Below, piece after piece: positions 25,347 through 32,771 of a stretch of DNA of 64,000 nucleotides (within the stretch, counting starts at the first letter, position 1; each line of letters starts with the position of its first letter). This stretch comes from an uncultured bacterium (GTDB lineage Bacteria; Verrucomicrobiota; Kiritimatiellia; RFP12; UBA1067). The position numbers were made by a program, and so were the translations under genes. The notes under the pieces are model-generated. The model saw only the letters and a list, made by a program, of their open reading frames with translations. It ran no database searches and was not told where the DNA came from. The stretch covers positions 65,133-129,132 of the forward strand of contig CACWVU010000001.1 of NCBI GenBank assembly GCA_902764415.1, given 5' to 3'.

Positions 25347-25354
25347 GACAGAAA

Positions 25355-27472
25355 GTGAACATGACCATGAGCTACAGGACGATGGCGGCGGTGCTGGCCG
25401 CGCTTGCCGCCGCAGGCGGATGCACTACGGCGGTGGAGGAGCCGCAGCCCGCGCCGGCGAAGATCACCCTCCACCTGAACGCGAATCCGATCCGCGACGT
25501 GTCGAAGTCGTCGTGCGCGCCGGTGCTCGGCTACGCCGGCGGCGGCGTCGGCGGCGGAGAGGACGCGAAGTGGCTCTTCGAGACCCATCGCCAGGAGGCG
25601 GCGAGGCTCTTCCGCCGGTGCGGCGCGAGGTTCGTGCGCCACTGGGACGCCAACCGCCAGTGGCAGATCGGCGCGGGCGCGCTGCTGGTCAAGGACAAGC
25701 AGACCGGCAAGATGAAGAACCGTTTTGCGGAGCGGACGACCGACATGAAGAACGCCTTCTCCTTCTACAAGGAGTACGGCGTCAAGGTGATGCTGACGCT
25801 CGAGAACTACGGGGCGCTCACCAACCTGGAGACCGGCGCCACTTCCTCCGACATCGGCATCGTCAAGCAGCACATCTGCGACTACGTGCAGTGGATCGTC
25901 GACAACGGCTTCAAGGAGGTGGTCGCCGGTTTCGAGCTCGGCAACGAGCCGTACTGGGCCGGCGGCTCGATGTTCACGAACCAGTTCAACACACCGGAGA
26001 ACTTCGCCGCCAGGTGGTGCGAGATCGTCCCCGAGATCAAGCGGATCTTTCCGGAGTGCGAGATTGGCATGCCGCTCGCCGAGTACTTCAGCGCCGACCC
26101 AGACATAGCCGCGGTGCGCGCCCGCACCGAGCAGGCCGAGAAGATCGAGGCCAAGGGATATTTCGATGCCAGCTGCATGAACCAGTGGTCTGCGCGCTTC
26201 ATCAAGGCGATGGCCCCGCAGCTCCACAACGTCAGCCACGTCATCTACCACTCCTACGGCGCGGACGCTCCGTTCTCCGCCACCTACTGGGGGCTGCGGC
26301 GCTACCGCCGCTTCACCGAGGCGTTCCCCGAGCTCAAGGGCAAGAAGTTCTGGATCACCGAGTGGCGCGACCGGTCCGACGAGGAGGTGCCGTCGCACCA
26401 GCGCTTCCGCGAGACGCTGAACAAGTCCGCCTTCATGCTGATGATGGCGGCGCATCCCGACGTCGACGGCATGAACCTCCACGAGTTCCGCTGCCAGACC
26501 GGCTCGCTGATGTGGTCCAACTGGGACCCGAAGACCAAGACCGGCAGCTGGCAGGTGCAGTGGATGAACGGCGGACCGGACCGCCCCGACTTCGAGTCCG
26601 CCGGCGAGAGCCGCGCCGTCGTCGGCAGCATGGGCCCGGCGATGCAGCTGATGGTGGAGTCGCTCCTGCGCTATCCGGTGGTGATGGACTTCGGCAGCGC
26701 CAACTACGGCGCGTTCTCGGCGGGCGCGTCGAACGCGGTCTGGGCATGCTCCGACTATTACGCGAGCGTCCTCGACCGCCGCCTCGGCATCCGCAAGGGC
26801 CTCGCCACCGCCGACCTCCCGAAGGTCAAGGGCGACTGCGAGTACCTCGTGACCCGTTCCAAAGACAAGGGCATCTGGGCGGTCCTCTGCGTGAACATGA
26901 ACCCGCACGACGTCGAGTTCGACTTCGAATTCGACGGCTGGTGCACCCCGGGCGCGCCGGACATCCGCTCCACCTTCTGCGACGAGGCGTATGCCGACGC
27001 GCACGAGATCGCCGGCTTCGGCCGTCTCTCGCGCGAGTTCGCCTACCAGCCTTTCGCGATGGGCGTCGGCAAGTACCGGGTGCGCATCCCGGGCAACTCG
27101 GTGACCACCGTCACCATCCCCGTGCGCCCGACCTGGAAGGGCAACGCGGCCGCGGCGATCCTGCGCGCGGCGGTTCTCCTCGACGCGCCGTTCCCGCCGC
27201 GGCCCGCCTGCGGCGCGGACCAGTCGCCGGACGACTACCACTACTTCGGCGAGCTCGACCGCTACGGCAAGCTCACCGTGACCGAGAAGGGACGGAAGGT
27301 CTGCGACGCGAAGGTCGGCAAGCTGCACGACGCCGCGGCGCTCAGGACCATGAAGGCGTCCGACCATGAGCGCAAGCTCGAGCTGGTGCTGGAGACCGAC
27401 ATCCAGGACCCGGAGATCTTCGCCAAGCTCAAGGCAGACATCGCAAAATTCTATGAAGTCGAACTCAAATAG
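25355..27472 (+). CDS. Lipoprotein glycoside hydrolase, clan GH-A type
   Basis: A 705-residue exported protein with a hydrophobic leader and lipobox-like AAAGGC before CTTAVEE. The central TIM-barrel carries the clan GH-A pair: acid/base Glu in FELGNEPYW (E198) and nucleophile Glu in FWITEWRDR (E336). The C-terminal about 200 residues look like a beta-sandwich. It resembles alpha-L-arabinofuranosidase/beta-xylosidase or glucuronidase-type families (GH39, GH51, GH79), but the family cannot be fixed by eye. The GTG at 25355 has AGGA six bases upstream; ATG at 25361 is possible. It sits oddly between dnaE and thiD, with no sugar transporter nearby. Confidence 0.75.
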   Translation: MNMTMSYRTMAAVLAALAAAGGCTTAVEEPQPAPAKITLHLNANPIRDVSKSSCAPVLGYAGGGVGGGEDAKWLFETHRQEAARLFRRCGARFVRHWDANRQWQIGAGALLVKDKQTGKMKNRFAERTTDMKNAFSFYKEYGVKVMLTLENYGALTNLETGATSSDIGIVKQHICDYVQWIVDNGFKEVVAGFELGNEPYWAGGSMFTNQFNTPENFAARWCEIVPEIKRIFPECEIGMPLAEYFSADPDIAAVRARTEQAEKIEAKGYFDASCMNQWSARFIKAMAPQLHNVSHVIYHSYGADAPFSATYWGLRRYRRFTEAFPELKGKKFWITEWRDRSDEEVPSHQRFRETLNKSAFMLMMAAHPDVDGMNLHEFRCQTGSLMWSNWDPKTKTGSWQVQWMNGGPDRPDFESAGESRAVVGSMGPAMQLMVESLLRYPVVMDFGSANYGAFSAGASNAVWACSDYYASVLDRRLGIRKGLATADLPKVKGDCEYLVTRSKDKGIWAVLCVNMNPHDVEFDFEFDGWCTPGAPDIRSTFCDEAYADAHEIAGFGRLSREFAYQPFAMGVGKYRVRIPGNSVTTVTIPVRPTWKGNAAAAILRAAVLLDAPFPPRPACGADQSPDDYHYFGELDRYGKLTVTEKGRKVCDAKVGKLHDAAALRTMKASDHERKLELVLETDIQDPEIFAKLKADIAKFYEVELK

Positions 27473-28304
27473 TCCCGCGTCCGTCGCGCCGTGCTGCCTG
27501 ACCATCGCCGGCAGCGACTCCGGCGGCAACGCCGGCGTCCAGGCCGACCTGCGCGCGTTCCACGCCTACGGCCTCCACGGCTGCACCGTGTTCGCCGCGC
27601 TGACCGCGCAGAATCCGTCCGGCGTAAGCGGCGTGATGGCGGTGCCGGCCGACTTCGTCGCCTCGCAGCTCGACGCGGTGCTGGGCATCTACTCAATCCG
27701 CGCGTTGAAGACCGGCATGCTCGCCGACGTCGCCGCGATCGAGGCGATCGCCGCGCGGATCTGGGCGCATCCCGAGATCGCCAAGGTGGTCGACCCGGTG
27801 ATGATCGCCACCAGCGGTGTGCGGCTCGTCTCCGAGGACGCGGTGGAGGCGGTCAAGCGGCGGCTCCTGCCGCTCGCGACGATTGCCACCCCCAACCTGC
27901 CCGAGGCGGAGGCGCTGTGCGGGCTTGACCCCGCCGATGGCGCCCGCGGCGCCGATGCCGCCCATGCGGCTGAACTGGCGCGGGAGATCTGCGGCCGCTA
28001 CGGCTGCGCGACGCTGGTGAAGGGCGGCCACGGTTCCGGCCAGGCGGCGGTGGACGTTCTCTGCACGCGCGCGCCCGACGGCTCGTTCGTTGTCCGCGAG
28101 TTCCCGCTTCCGTGGATAGAGAATCCCGTCTCGACCCACGGCACCGGATGCACGCTGGCCGCGGCACTCGCGGCGGAACTGGCGCTCGGACACGGAATCG
28201 AGGCTGCGGTCGCAGGCGCGAAGGAGCACGTCCACCGCGCCATCGCGGGCTCGTACCTGGTCGGACCCGACTGTGGCGTGTTGGGCTTCGCACCAATGGT
28301 CTGA
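27453..28304 (+). CDS. thiD: Hydroxymethylpyrimidine/phosphomethylpyrimidine kinase
   Basis: A 283-residue ribokinase-family enzyme that phosphorylates HMP and HMP-P in thiamine synthesis or salvage. CCLTIAGSDSGGNAGVQADL is the N-terminal substrate motif; GMLAD, VDPVMIATSG and TPNLPEAE follow; the anion hole and catalytic Asp region is HGTGCTLAAALAAE, where the expected D is supplied by the preceding loop or is shifted. Start ATG 27453 overlaps the previous gene by 20 bases. No other thiamine gene is in the window. Confidence 0.9.
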   Translation: MKSNSNSPASVAPCCLTIAGSDSGGNAGVQADLRAFHAYGLHGCTVFAALTAQNPSGVSGVMAVPADFVASQLDAVLGIYSIRALKTGMLADVAAIEAIAARIWAHPEIAKVVDPVMIATSGVRLVSEDAVEAVKRRLLPLATIATPNLPEAEALCGLDPADGARGADAAHAAELAREICGRYGCATLVKGGHGSGQAAVDVLCTRAPDGSFVVREFPLPWIENPVSTHGTGCTLAAALAAELALGHGIEAAVAGAKEHVHRAIAGSYLVGPDCGVLGFAPMV

Positions 28305-28318
28305 AGAGGAGTGTACGG

Positions 28319-28621
28319 ATGGCTTATTACAGCGAGACGGCGGAAGGGGTGGTGCTGAACGTGCGGGCGCAGCCGCGCTCGTCGCGTAGCGGCGTCGACG
28401 GCGTTATCGGCGACGCGCTCAAGGTACGGATCCGCTCGGCGCCGGTCGACGGCAAGGCGAACAAGGAACTGGTGGAGACGCTGGCTGACTTCTTCTCGCT
28501 GCCGAAGAGCCGGGTGAGCTTTGTCGGCGGCGAGACCTCGAAGAGCAAGCGCATCCTGCTCGCAGGGCTCGGCGCGGCGGAACTGCGCGTGGTGGAGGAG
28601 GGCGGATGGAAGGGGAAATGA
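28319..28621 (+). CDS. DUF167/YggU family protein
   Basis: A 100-residue protein with the family pattern LNVRAQPRSSRSGVDGVIGD, then LKVRIRSAPVDGKANKELV and LPKSRVSFVGGETSKSKRIL. The family has a conserved alpha/beta fold and no established function. GAAGAGGAG precedes the ATG. The next gene begins 16 bases before its end. Confidence 0.88.
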   Translation: MAYYSETAEGVVLNVRAQPRSSRSGVDGVIGDALKVRIRSAPVDGKANKELVETLADFFSLPKSRVSFVGGETSKSKRILLAGLGAAELRVVEEGGWKGK

Positions 28622-29286
28622 CCGTCGGCGAGTTCGCCGCAGAGCTTCGCCGCGGCGCGCGCGCGGTGCTGCAGGTGCGTCACGCGGAGCGTCCGAAGAT
28701 CGACCACGACGACCCCACCTTCGGCGACAGGTTGCCGATTACCGAGGCGGGCATGGCCACCGCGCTGAAATTCGGCGCCATGCTCGCGGAGTTTCGGGAC
28801 GACGTCACCTTCGTCTCCAGTCCGCTTCGGCGCACTCGGATGACCGCCGCGACGATTGCGGAGGGGATGGGGGTTAGGTCGCCGGTGATCCCGGTCGACG
28901 AGCTCTTGGGCAACGGGTCGTTCTACTACGACGATCCGCTCATTGTGCTGAAGGTGTTCAAGGAGCGGGACTTCTTCGAGGCGTGCTGCGAATACTACGC
29001 GACCGGGAACCTCCCCGGCTTTCGTCCGCTCGCCGCCTCGGCGGACAGATGCGAGCGCTGGCTGCTGGAGCGGCTGGAGCGGCGGCTTTTGATCGCCTCC
29101 ACCCACGACTGCTACATCGCGGCGCTGCTCGCCGCGCGCGGCGCGATTCCGCAGTTCTCCCGCGCGAACTGGCCGCGTTTCCTCGATTCCGCCGCGATCC
29201 TCGTCTATCCCGACGGCTCGCGCCGCTACGCGCTCGTACGCGCCGGCCTCTCCGACGGCATCTGCGGCGTTGCCGTTGAAGGTTGA
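28606..29286 (+). CDS. Histidine phosphatase superfamily protein
   Basis: A 226-residue protein with the phosphoglycerate-mutase-like active site: QVRHAERP (the RHG-like motif, here RHAER), SSPLRRTRMTA (second Arg) and STHDCYIAALL (second His with acid). It is likely a cytoplasmic phosphatase of unknown substrate. ATG at 28606 gives an overlap with the YggU-family gene; ATG at 28618 is an alternative. Its stop codon TGA (29284-29286) lies within the first unit of an 8-bp tandem repeat, GTTGAAAA, so the repeat supplies the end of the gene. Confidence 0.8.
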   Translation: MEGEMTVGEFAAELRRGARAVLQVRHAERPKIDHDDPTFGDRLPITEAGMATALKFGAMLAEFRDDVTFVSSPLRRTRMTAATIAEGMGVRSPVIPVDELLGNGSFYYDDPLIVLKVFKERDFFEACCEYYATGNLPGFRPLAASADRCERWLLERLERRLLIASTHDCYIAALLAARGAIPQFSRANWPRFLDSAAILVYPDGSRRYALVRAGLSDGICGVAVEG

Positions 29287-29305
29287 AAAGTTGAAAAGTT
29301 GAAGG
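29282..29305. repeat. 8-bp tandem repeat (GTTGAAAA)
   Basis: Three units, GTTGAAAA, GTTGAAAA and GTTGAAGG, starting inside the stop codon region of the histidine phosphatase gene and running into the cysS upstream region. Confidence 0.9.
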
Positions 29306-29355
29306 GTTGGAAGGCCACGAACCACCCGCCTGCGCCAGATGTTGCTGCCTATGTC

Positions 29356-29392
29356 AAGGCTACGGCGGGCAGGCGAATATGGTATAATACAC
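29356..29392 (+). repeat. 37-bp promoter-bearing repeat, copy 1
   Basis: From AAGGCTACGG at 29356 through GGCAGGCGAA to the -10 and ACAC at 29392. An almost identical block, with one mismatch, lies at 40927-40963 before the DUF2723 gene. It ends with the extended -10 box, so the promoter is part of the repeat. Upstream, CGCCTGC (29328-29334) is complementary to GCAGGCG at its 3' side. Confidence 0.85.
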
Positions 29393-29398
29393 GCCAAA
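29380..29398 (+). promoter_or_regulatory. Extended -10 promoter of cysS, near-leaderless
   Basis: TGGTATAAT at 29380-29388, nine bases before the ATG at 29398. The expected start of transcription leaves a leader of 0-3 bases. No -35 match and no ribosome binding site. Confidence 0.75.
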
Positions 29399-30804
29399 TG
29401 AACGTCTACAACAGCCTCTCCAGGAGAGTCGAGGAGCTCAAGCCCCTCGAGGGTAACGTCGTCCGCCTCTACACCTGCGGGCCGACCGTCTACAACTTCG
29501 CCCACATCGGCAACTTCCGCGCCTACACGTTCGAGGACGTCCTTAGGCGCGTCATCCAGTTTTGCGGCATGGGCGTGAAGCAGGTGATGAACCTCACCGA
29601 CGTGGACGACAAGACCATCCGCAACGCCAACGCGAACGGGGTCGCCCTCGGCGACTACACCCAGACCTACAAGGACGCGTTCTTCGCGGACCTGAAGACG
29701 CTCAACATCCAGCCGGCCGAGGTCTACCCGGCGGCGACGGACCACATCCCGGAGATGATCGCGCTCGTCGCGAAGCTGGTCGAGAAGGGCATCGCCTACC
29801 AGAGCGACGACGGTTCGGTCTACTTCAGCGTCCGCAAGTTCCCCGGCTACGGCAAGCTCGCGCACATCGACTTCGACCACCAGCAGACCGGCCTCAGGTG
29901 CGCGGCCGACGAGTACGACAAGGAGAACGTAGGCGACTTCGCGCTCTGGAAGGCGTGGGAGGAGTCGGACGGCCCCGTCGGCTGGGACTCGCCGTGGGGA
30001 CGCGGCCGCCCGGGCTGGCACATCGAGTGCTCGGCGATGTCGATGAAGTACCTCGGCGAGTCGTTCGACCTCCACACCGGCGGCATCGACAACCTCTTCC
30101 CGCACCACGAGAACGAGATCGCCCAGGCCGAGGCGGCGACCGGCAAGCCGTTCGTGCGCACCTGGATGCACTGCGCCCACCTCAAGGTGAACGGCGAGAA
30201 GATGTCCAAGTCGGCCGGCAACTTCTTCACGCTGCGCGACCTCGTCGAGAAGGGGTATACCGGACGCGAGATCCGCTATGTGCTGGTGAACGCCCACTAC
30301 CGCACGGGGCTCAACTTCGCCTTCAGCGCGCTCGAGGACGCGCGGCGCTCGCTTGCCCGCGTCGACGAGTGCGTCGACAAGCTCGAGGCGGCCGCGGCCG
30401 GTGCCGCGGGCGACCTCGCCGCCGCGCCGGCGTTTGCGGCGAAGTGCCTTGAGGACTTCACCGCCGCCGTCTCCGACGACCTCAACCTGCCGCGCGGATT
30501 CGCCGCGCTCTTCGAGCTCGTGCGCGGTGCCAACGCCGCGATGCAGTCCGGTGGGCTCAAGCCGGCCGAGGCGGCCGCGGTGCTTGCGGTGTTCCGCCGC
30601 ATGGACGAGGTGCTGGGCGTGGTGTTCTTCGGCCGGGCGAAGGCCGCCGAGATACCGGCGGAGGTCCAGGCGCTCGTTGACCGCCGTGCCGCCGCGCGAG
30701 CGGCGAAGGACTGGGCGGAGTCGGACAAGATCCGCGACGAGCTCGCCGCCGCCGGCTGGGCGGTGAAGGACTCCAAGTCCGGCCAGCAGCTCAGCCGGAT
30801 TTAG
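29398..30804 (+). CDS. cysS: Cysteinyl-tRNA synthetase
   Basis: A 468-residue class I synthetase. YTCGPTVYNFAHIGNFR carries the zinc Cys and the HIGH-like HIGN; WHIECSAMS and GGIDNLFPHHENEIAQ complete the zinc and substrate site; KMSKSAGNF is the KMSKS loop. The DALR anticodon-binding region and C-terminal helices follow, and length is normal. The ATG at 29398 matches the family start and sits right after the -10 box, so upstream in-frame codons are not used. Confidence 0.96.
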   Translation: MNVYNSLSRRVEELKPLEGNVVRLYTCGPTVYNFAHIGNFRAYTFEDVLRRVIQFCGMGVKQVMNLTDVDDKTIRNANANGVALGDYTQTYKDAFFADLKTLNIQPAEVYPAATDHIPEMIALVAKLVEKGIAYQSDDGSVYFSVRKFPGYGKLAHIDFDHQQTGLRCAADEYDKENVGDFALWKAWEESDGPVGWDSPWGRGRPGWHIECSAMSMKYLGESFDLHTGGIDNLFPHHENEIAQAEAATGKPFVRTWMHCAHLKVNGEKMSKSAGNFFTLRDLVEKGYTGREIRYVLVNAHYRTGLNFAFSALEDARRSLARVDECVDKLEAAAAGAAGDLAAAPAFAAKCLEDFTAAVSDDLNLPRGFAALFELVRGANAAMQSGGLKPAEAAAVLAVFRRMDEVLGVVFFGRAKAAEIPAEVQALVDRRAAARAAKDWAESDKIRDELAAAGWAVKDSKSGQQLSRI

Positions 30805-30856
30805 CGCTCTTTAACAGGGGGAGCAGCCCAAGTCTCCCGGCTCCCGGACAACGAGC

Positions 30857-30870
30857 CACGAATCACGAAT
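30857..30870. repeat. Heptamer repeat CACGAAT, two units
   Basis: Two tandem CACGAAT units in the 99-base gap after cysS, 16 bases upstream of the TGGTATAAT of the GspL-like gene. Longer arrays of the same heptamer precede hydF (52706) and the transketolase gene (54698). Confidence 0.85.
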
Positions 30871-30886
30871 TACGCAACGCGATTTT

Positions 30887-30904
30887 TGGTATAATACACC
30901 TAAA
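30887..30904 (+). promoter_or_regulatory. Extended -10 promoter of the secretion gene set, leaderless
   Basis: TGGTATAAT at 30887-30895, eight bases before the ATG at 30904; a leader of 0-2 bases is expected. No Shine-Dalgarno sequence precedes this ATG. Confidence 0.75.
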
Positions 30905-32199
30905 TGGACAAGGTATACCAGACTGCCGTCTTCGAGGGCGGGGTGCTGCGCGTCATGGCTTCCGGCGTGAAGAGCCGGGAGGCCGCGCTGGCGCTGCCGC
31001 TCGGGCGGTTGCTCGTCAGGCTGTTGCGCGTCGCCGAAGGCGAGGACCCAGTCGAGGTCGCGCGCGGCGTGCTGTCCGCGGCAAGTCCGTTTCCGGACGA
31101 GTCGCTCGCGGTCGGCCTCGAGAAGGTCTGCGACGAGGCCGGCGGCCGCGCGGTGTACCTTGCCGCGGCACTGCCCGAGAGCTCGACCGATGACATCGCC
31201 GACGCGCTCGACGCGGCGAAGCTGAACGTCGTCAGGGTCGACGCACTGGTGCTCGGCGAGCTGCGCGGCGTCTGGAAGTCAATCGGCGGCGAGGGTCGCC
31301 GACTCGTGGTCTTCGAGGGTCCGGACGGCGTGTCGCTCGTCGTCCTCGACGCCGACCTCCCCGTCTCCATCCGCGCCGCGTCCACGGGATCGGACTTGAA
31401 GCGCGAGGCGATGCTTTCCCTTTTGGAGGCCGAGGACTTCGGAGGGCCGAAGCCGCTCGGCGAAGTGGTGCGCGTCCGGCGCGAGGCCGAGGATTCCGCG
31501 GCGGAACCCGCGGCGGAACCCGCGGCAGAGTCTGCGGCAGAGCCTGCGCCCAATCCGCTCGCCTCGTTCGGCGCGCCGGTGCGCTCGATCGAGATTGGTG
31601 CCGACGCGGGGCTCGCGGGCATAGCCGAGCGCACGGCTGAGGAGGGCTCGCTCAACGCGATGCCCGACAGTTGGCGCGCGGTGCTCGCCGAGACACGTTT
31701 CAAAGCGAAGCTCGTTCGCAACATGATTGCGGCGGTCGCGGTGTGGCTGGTGGCGATGGCGGTCATCTTCGGGGTGCCGGTCGCCTATGGCTACATGACC
31801 GACTATCAGAAGAATCTCTGCAAGCGCCACGCCAAGCAGTACAAGGCGGTGGCGGACAAGAAGGCGAAGGTGAAGCTGGTAAGGAAGTACTCCGACCACT
31901 CGCGCGGCGCGTTGGAGATAATGAAGGCGGTGTCGGACCGCCTGCCCGATGGGGTGACGCTCTCTTCCTGGGACTTCACGCGCGACGACGGCGTGCGCCT
32001 GCGCGCGGAGTCGGACGACTCCAGCTCCGCCTACCAGCTCAAGGACGCGCTCGCGGAGATGTGCGCCGAAGGCGAGGACGCCGAGGATGGCGAGGGCGAG
32101 AAGATCTTCGAGGTGGTGCGCCTCGGCGCGCTCAGCAAGCAGAAGGACGGCAAGCAGAAGTTCGAGATCGAGTGCAGCCACAGGACGGAGGAGGAGTAG
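30904..32199 (+). CDS. GspL/PilM-PilN-like inner-membrane component of a type II secretion or type IV pilus system
   Basis: A 431-residue protein. The N-terminal about 185 residues read like the degenerate actin-like domain of PilM/GspL (YLAAALPESSTDDIADALDAA and VDALVLGELR). A linker of acidic AEP repeats (about 200-215) follows, then a membrane anchor at about 275-297 (NMIAAVAVWLVAMAVIFGVP) and a periplasmic domain with an initial helix and ferredoxin-like end (about 330-431). GspL links the cytoplasmic ATPase to the periplasmic parts. The assignment rests on architecture and on the neighbours, a GspM/PilO-like protein and a secretin; no sequence motif is decisive. Confidence 0.65.
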   Translation: MDKVYQTAVFEGGVLRVMASGVKSREAALALPLGRLLVRLLRVAEGEDPVEVARGVLSAASPFPDESLAVGLEKVCDEAGGRAVYLAAALPESSTDDIADALDAAKLNVVRVDALVLGELRGVWKSIGGEGRRLVVFEGPDGVSLVVLDADLPVSIRAASTGSDLKREAMLSLLEAEDFGGPKPLGEVVRVRREAEDSAAEPAAEPAAESAAEPAPNPLASFGAPVRSIEIGADAGLAGIAERTAEEGSLNAMPDSWRAVLAETRFKAKLVRNMIAAVAVWLVAMAVIFGVPVAYGYMTDYQKNLCKRHAKQYKAVADKKAKVKLVRKYSDHSRGALEIMKAVSDRLPDGVTLSSWDFTRDDGVRLRAESDDSSSAYQLKDALAEMCAEGEDAEDGEGEKIFEVVRLGALSKQKDGKQKFEIECSHRTEEE

Positions 32200-32204
32200 C
32201 CGAC

Positions 32205-32738
32205 ATGGACGACGCGAAGCTCAGGGAGAAGGCGATGATGGCCGTGGTGGCCGTCGTCGTGCTCTACGCCGTCGCGGTCGGGGTCTGGTTCTTCAGCGCC
32301 GAAAGCGCGTGGAAGCGCGCGGCGAAGGCGTACGGCAGGGAGCGCGACCGGTACGAGCAGGAGGAGAAGCTCATCTCCGAGAAGCGCAAGTGGAACGAGC
32401 TCTACGACCTCGAGAAGGCGGCGATGCCGACCTTCGAGGCGGGCAAGGCGACGGACACGGTGTGGCTCCGGAAAGTGGAGGACCTCGCTCGCACGAACCT
32501 GGTGCTGATCACCTCGATCGACTCCGGCAAGGAGGTGGAGGCGGGGGACGTGCTGGAGCTGCCGATCGAGGTGAAGAGCTGGGAGGGTTCTCTGGAGGCG
32601 CTCGTCAAGTTCATGCACGCGCTCGAGAACACTTCCGAGGGGATGTTCGACGTCAAGGAGATCAGCCTCAAGCCCAGCCAGAAGAAGGGGTACCTCAAGG
32701 GGTCGCTTTCGATAACCTGCGCGTACATGCGTGAATAA
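32205..32738 (+). CDS. GspM/PilO-like periplasmic-membrane protein
   Basis: A 177-residue protein with a short cytoplasmic start, one membrane helix at about 11-31 (AMMAVVAVVVLYAVAVGVWF), a coiled-coil (about 34-65) and a ferredoxin-like C-terminal domain whose LPIEVKSWEGSLEALVKFMH segment matches the PilO pattern. It should pair with the preceding GspL-like protein in the inner-membrane platform. The start is ATG 32205, five bases after the preceding stop, with GGAGGAGTAG upstream. Confidence 0.65.
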   Translation: MDDAKLREKAMMAVVAVVVLYAVAVGVWFFSAESAWKRAAKAYGRERDRYEQEEKLISEKRKWNELYDLEKAAMPTFEAGKATDTVWLRKVEDLARTNLVLITSIDSGKEVEAGDVLELPIEVKSWEGSLEALVKFMHALENTSEGMFDVKEISLKPSQKKGYLKGSLSITCAYMRE

Positions 32739-32771
32739 CCAGCGGATTTAAAACGAAACGGAGCGGTGAAT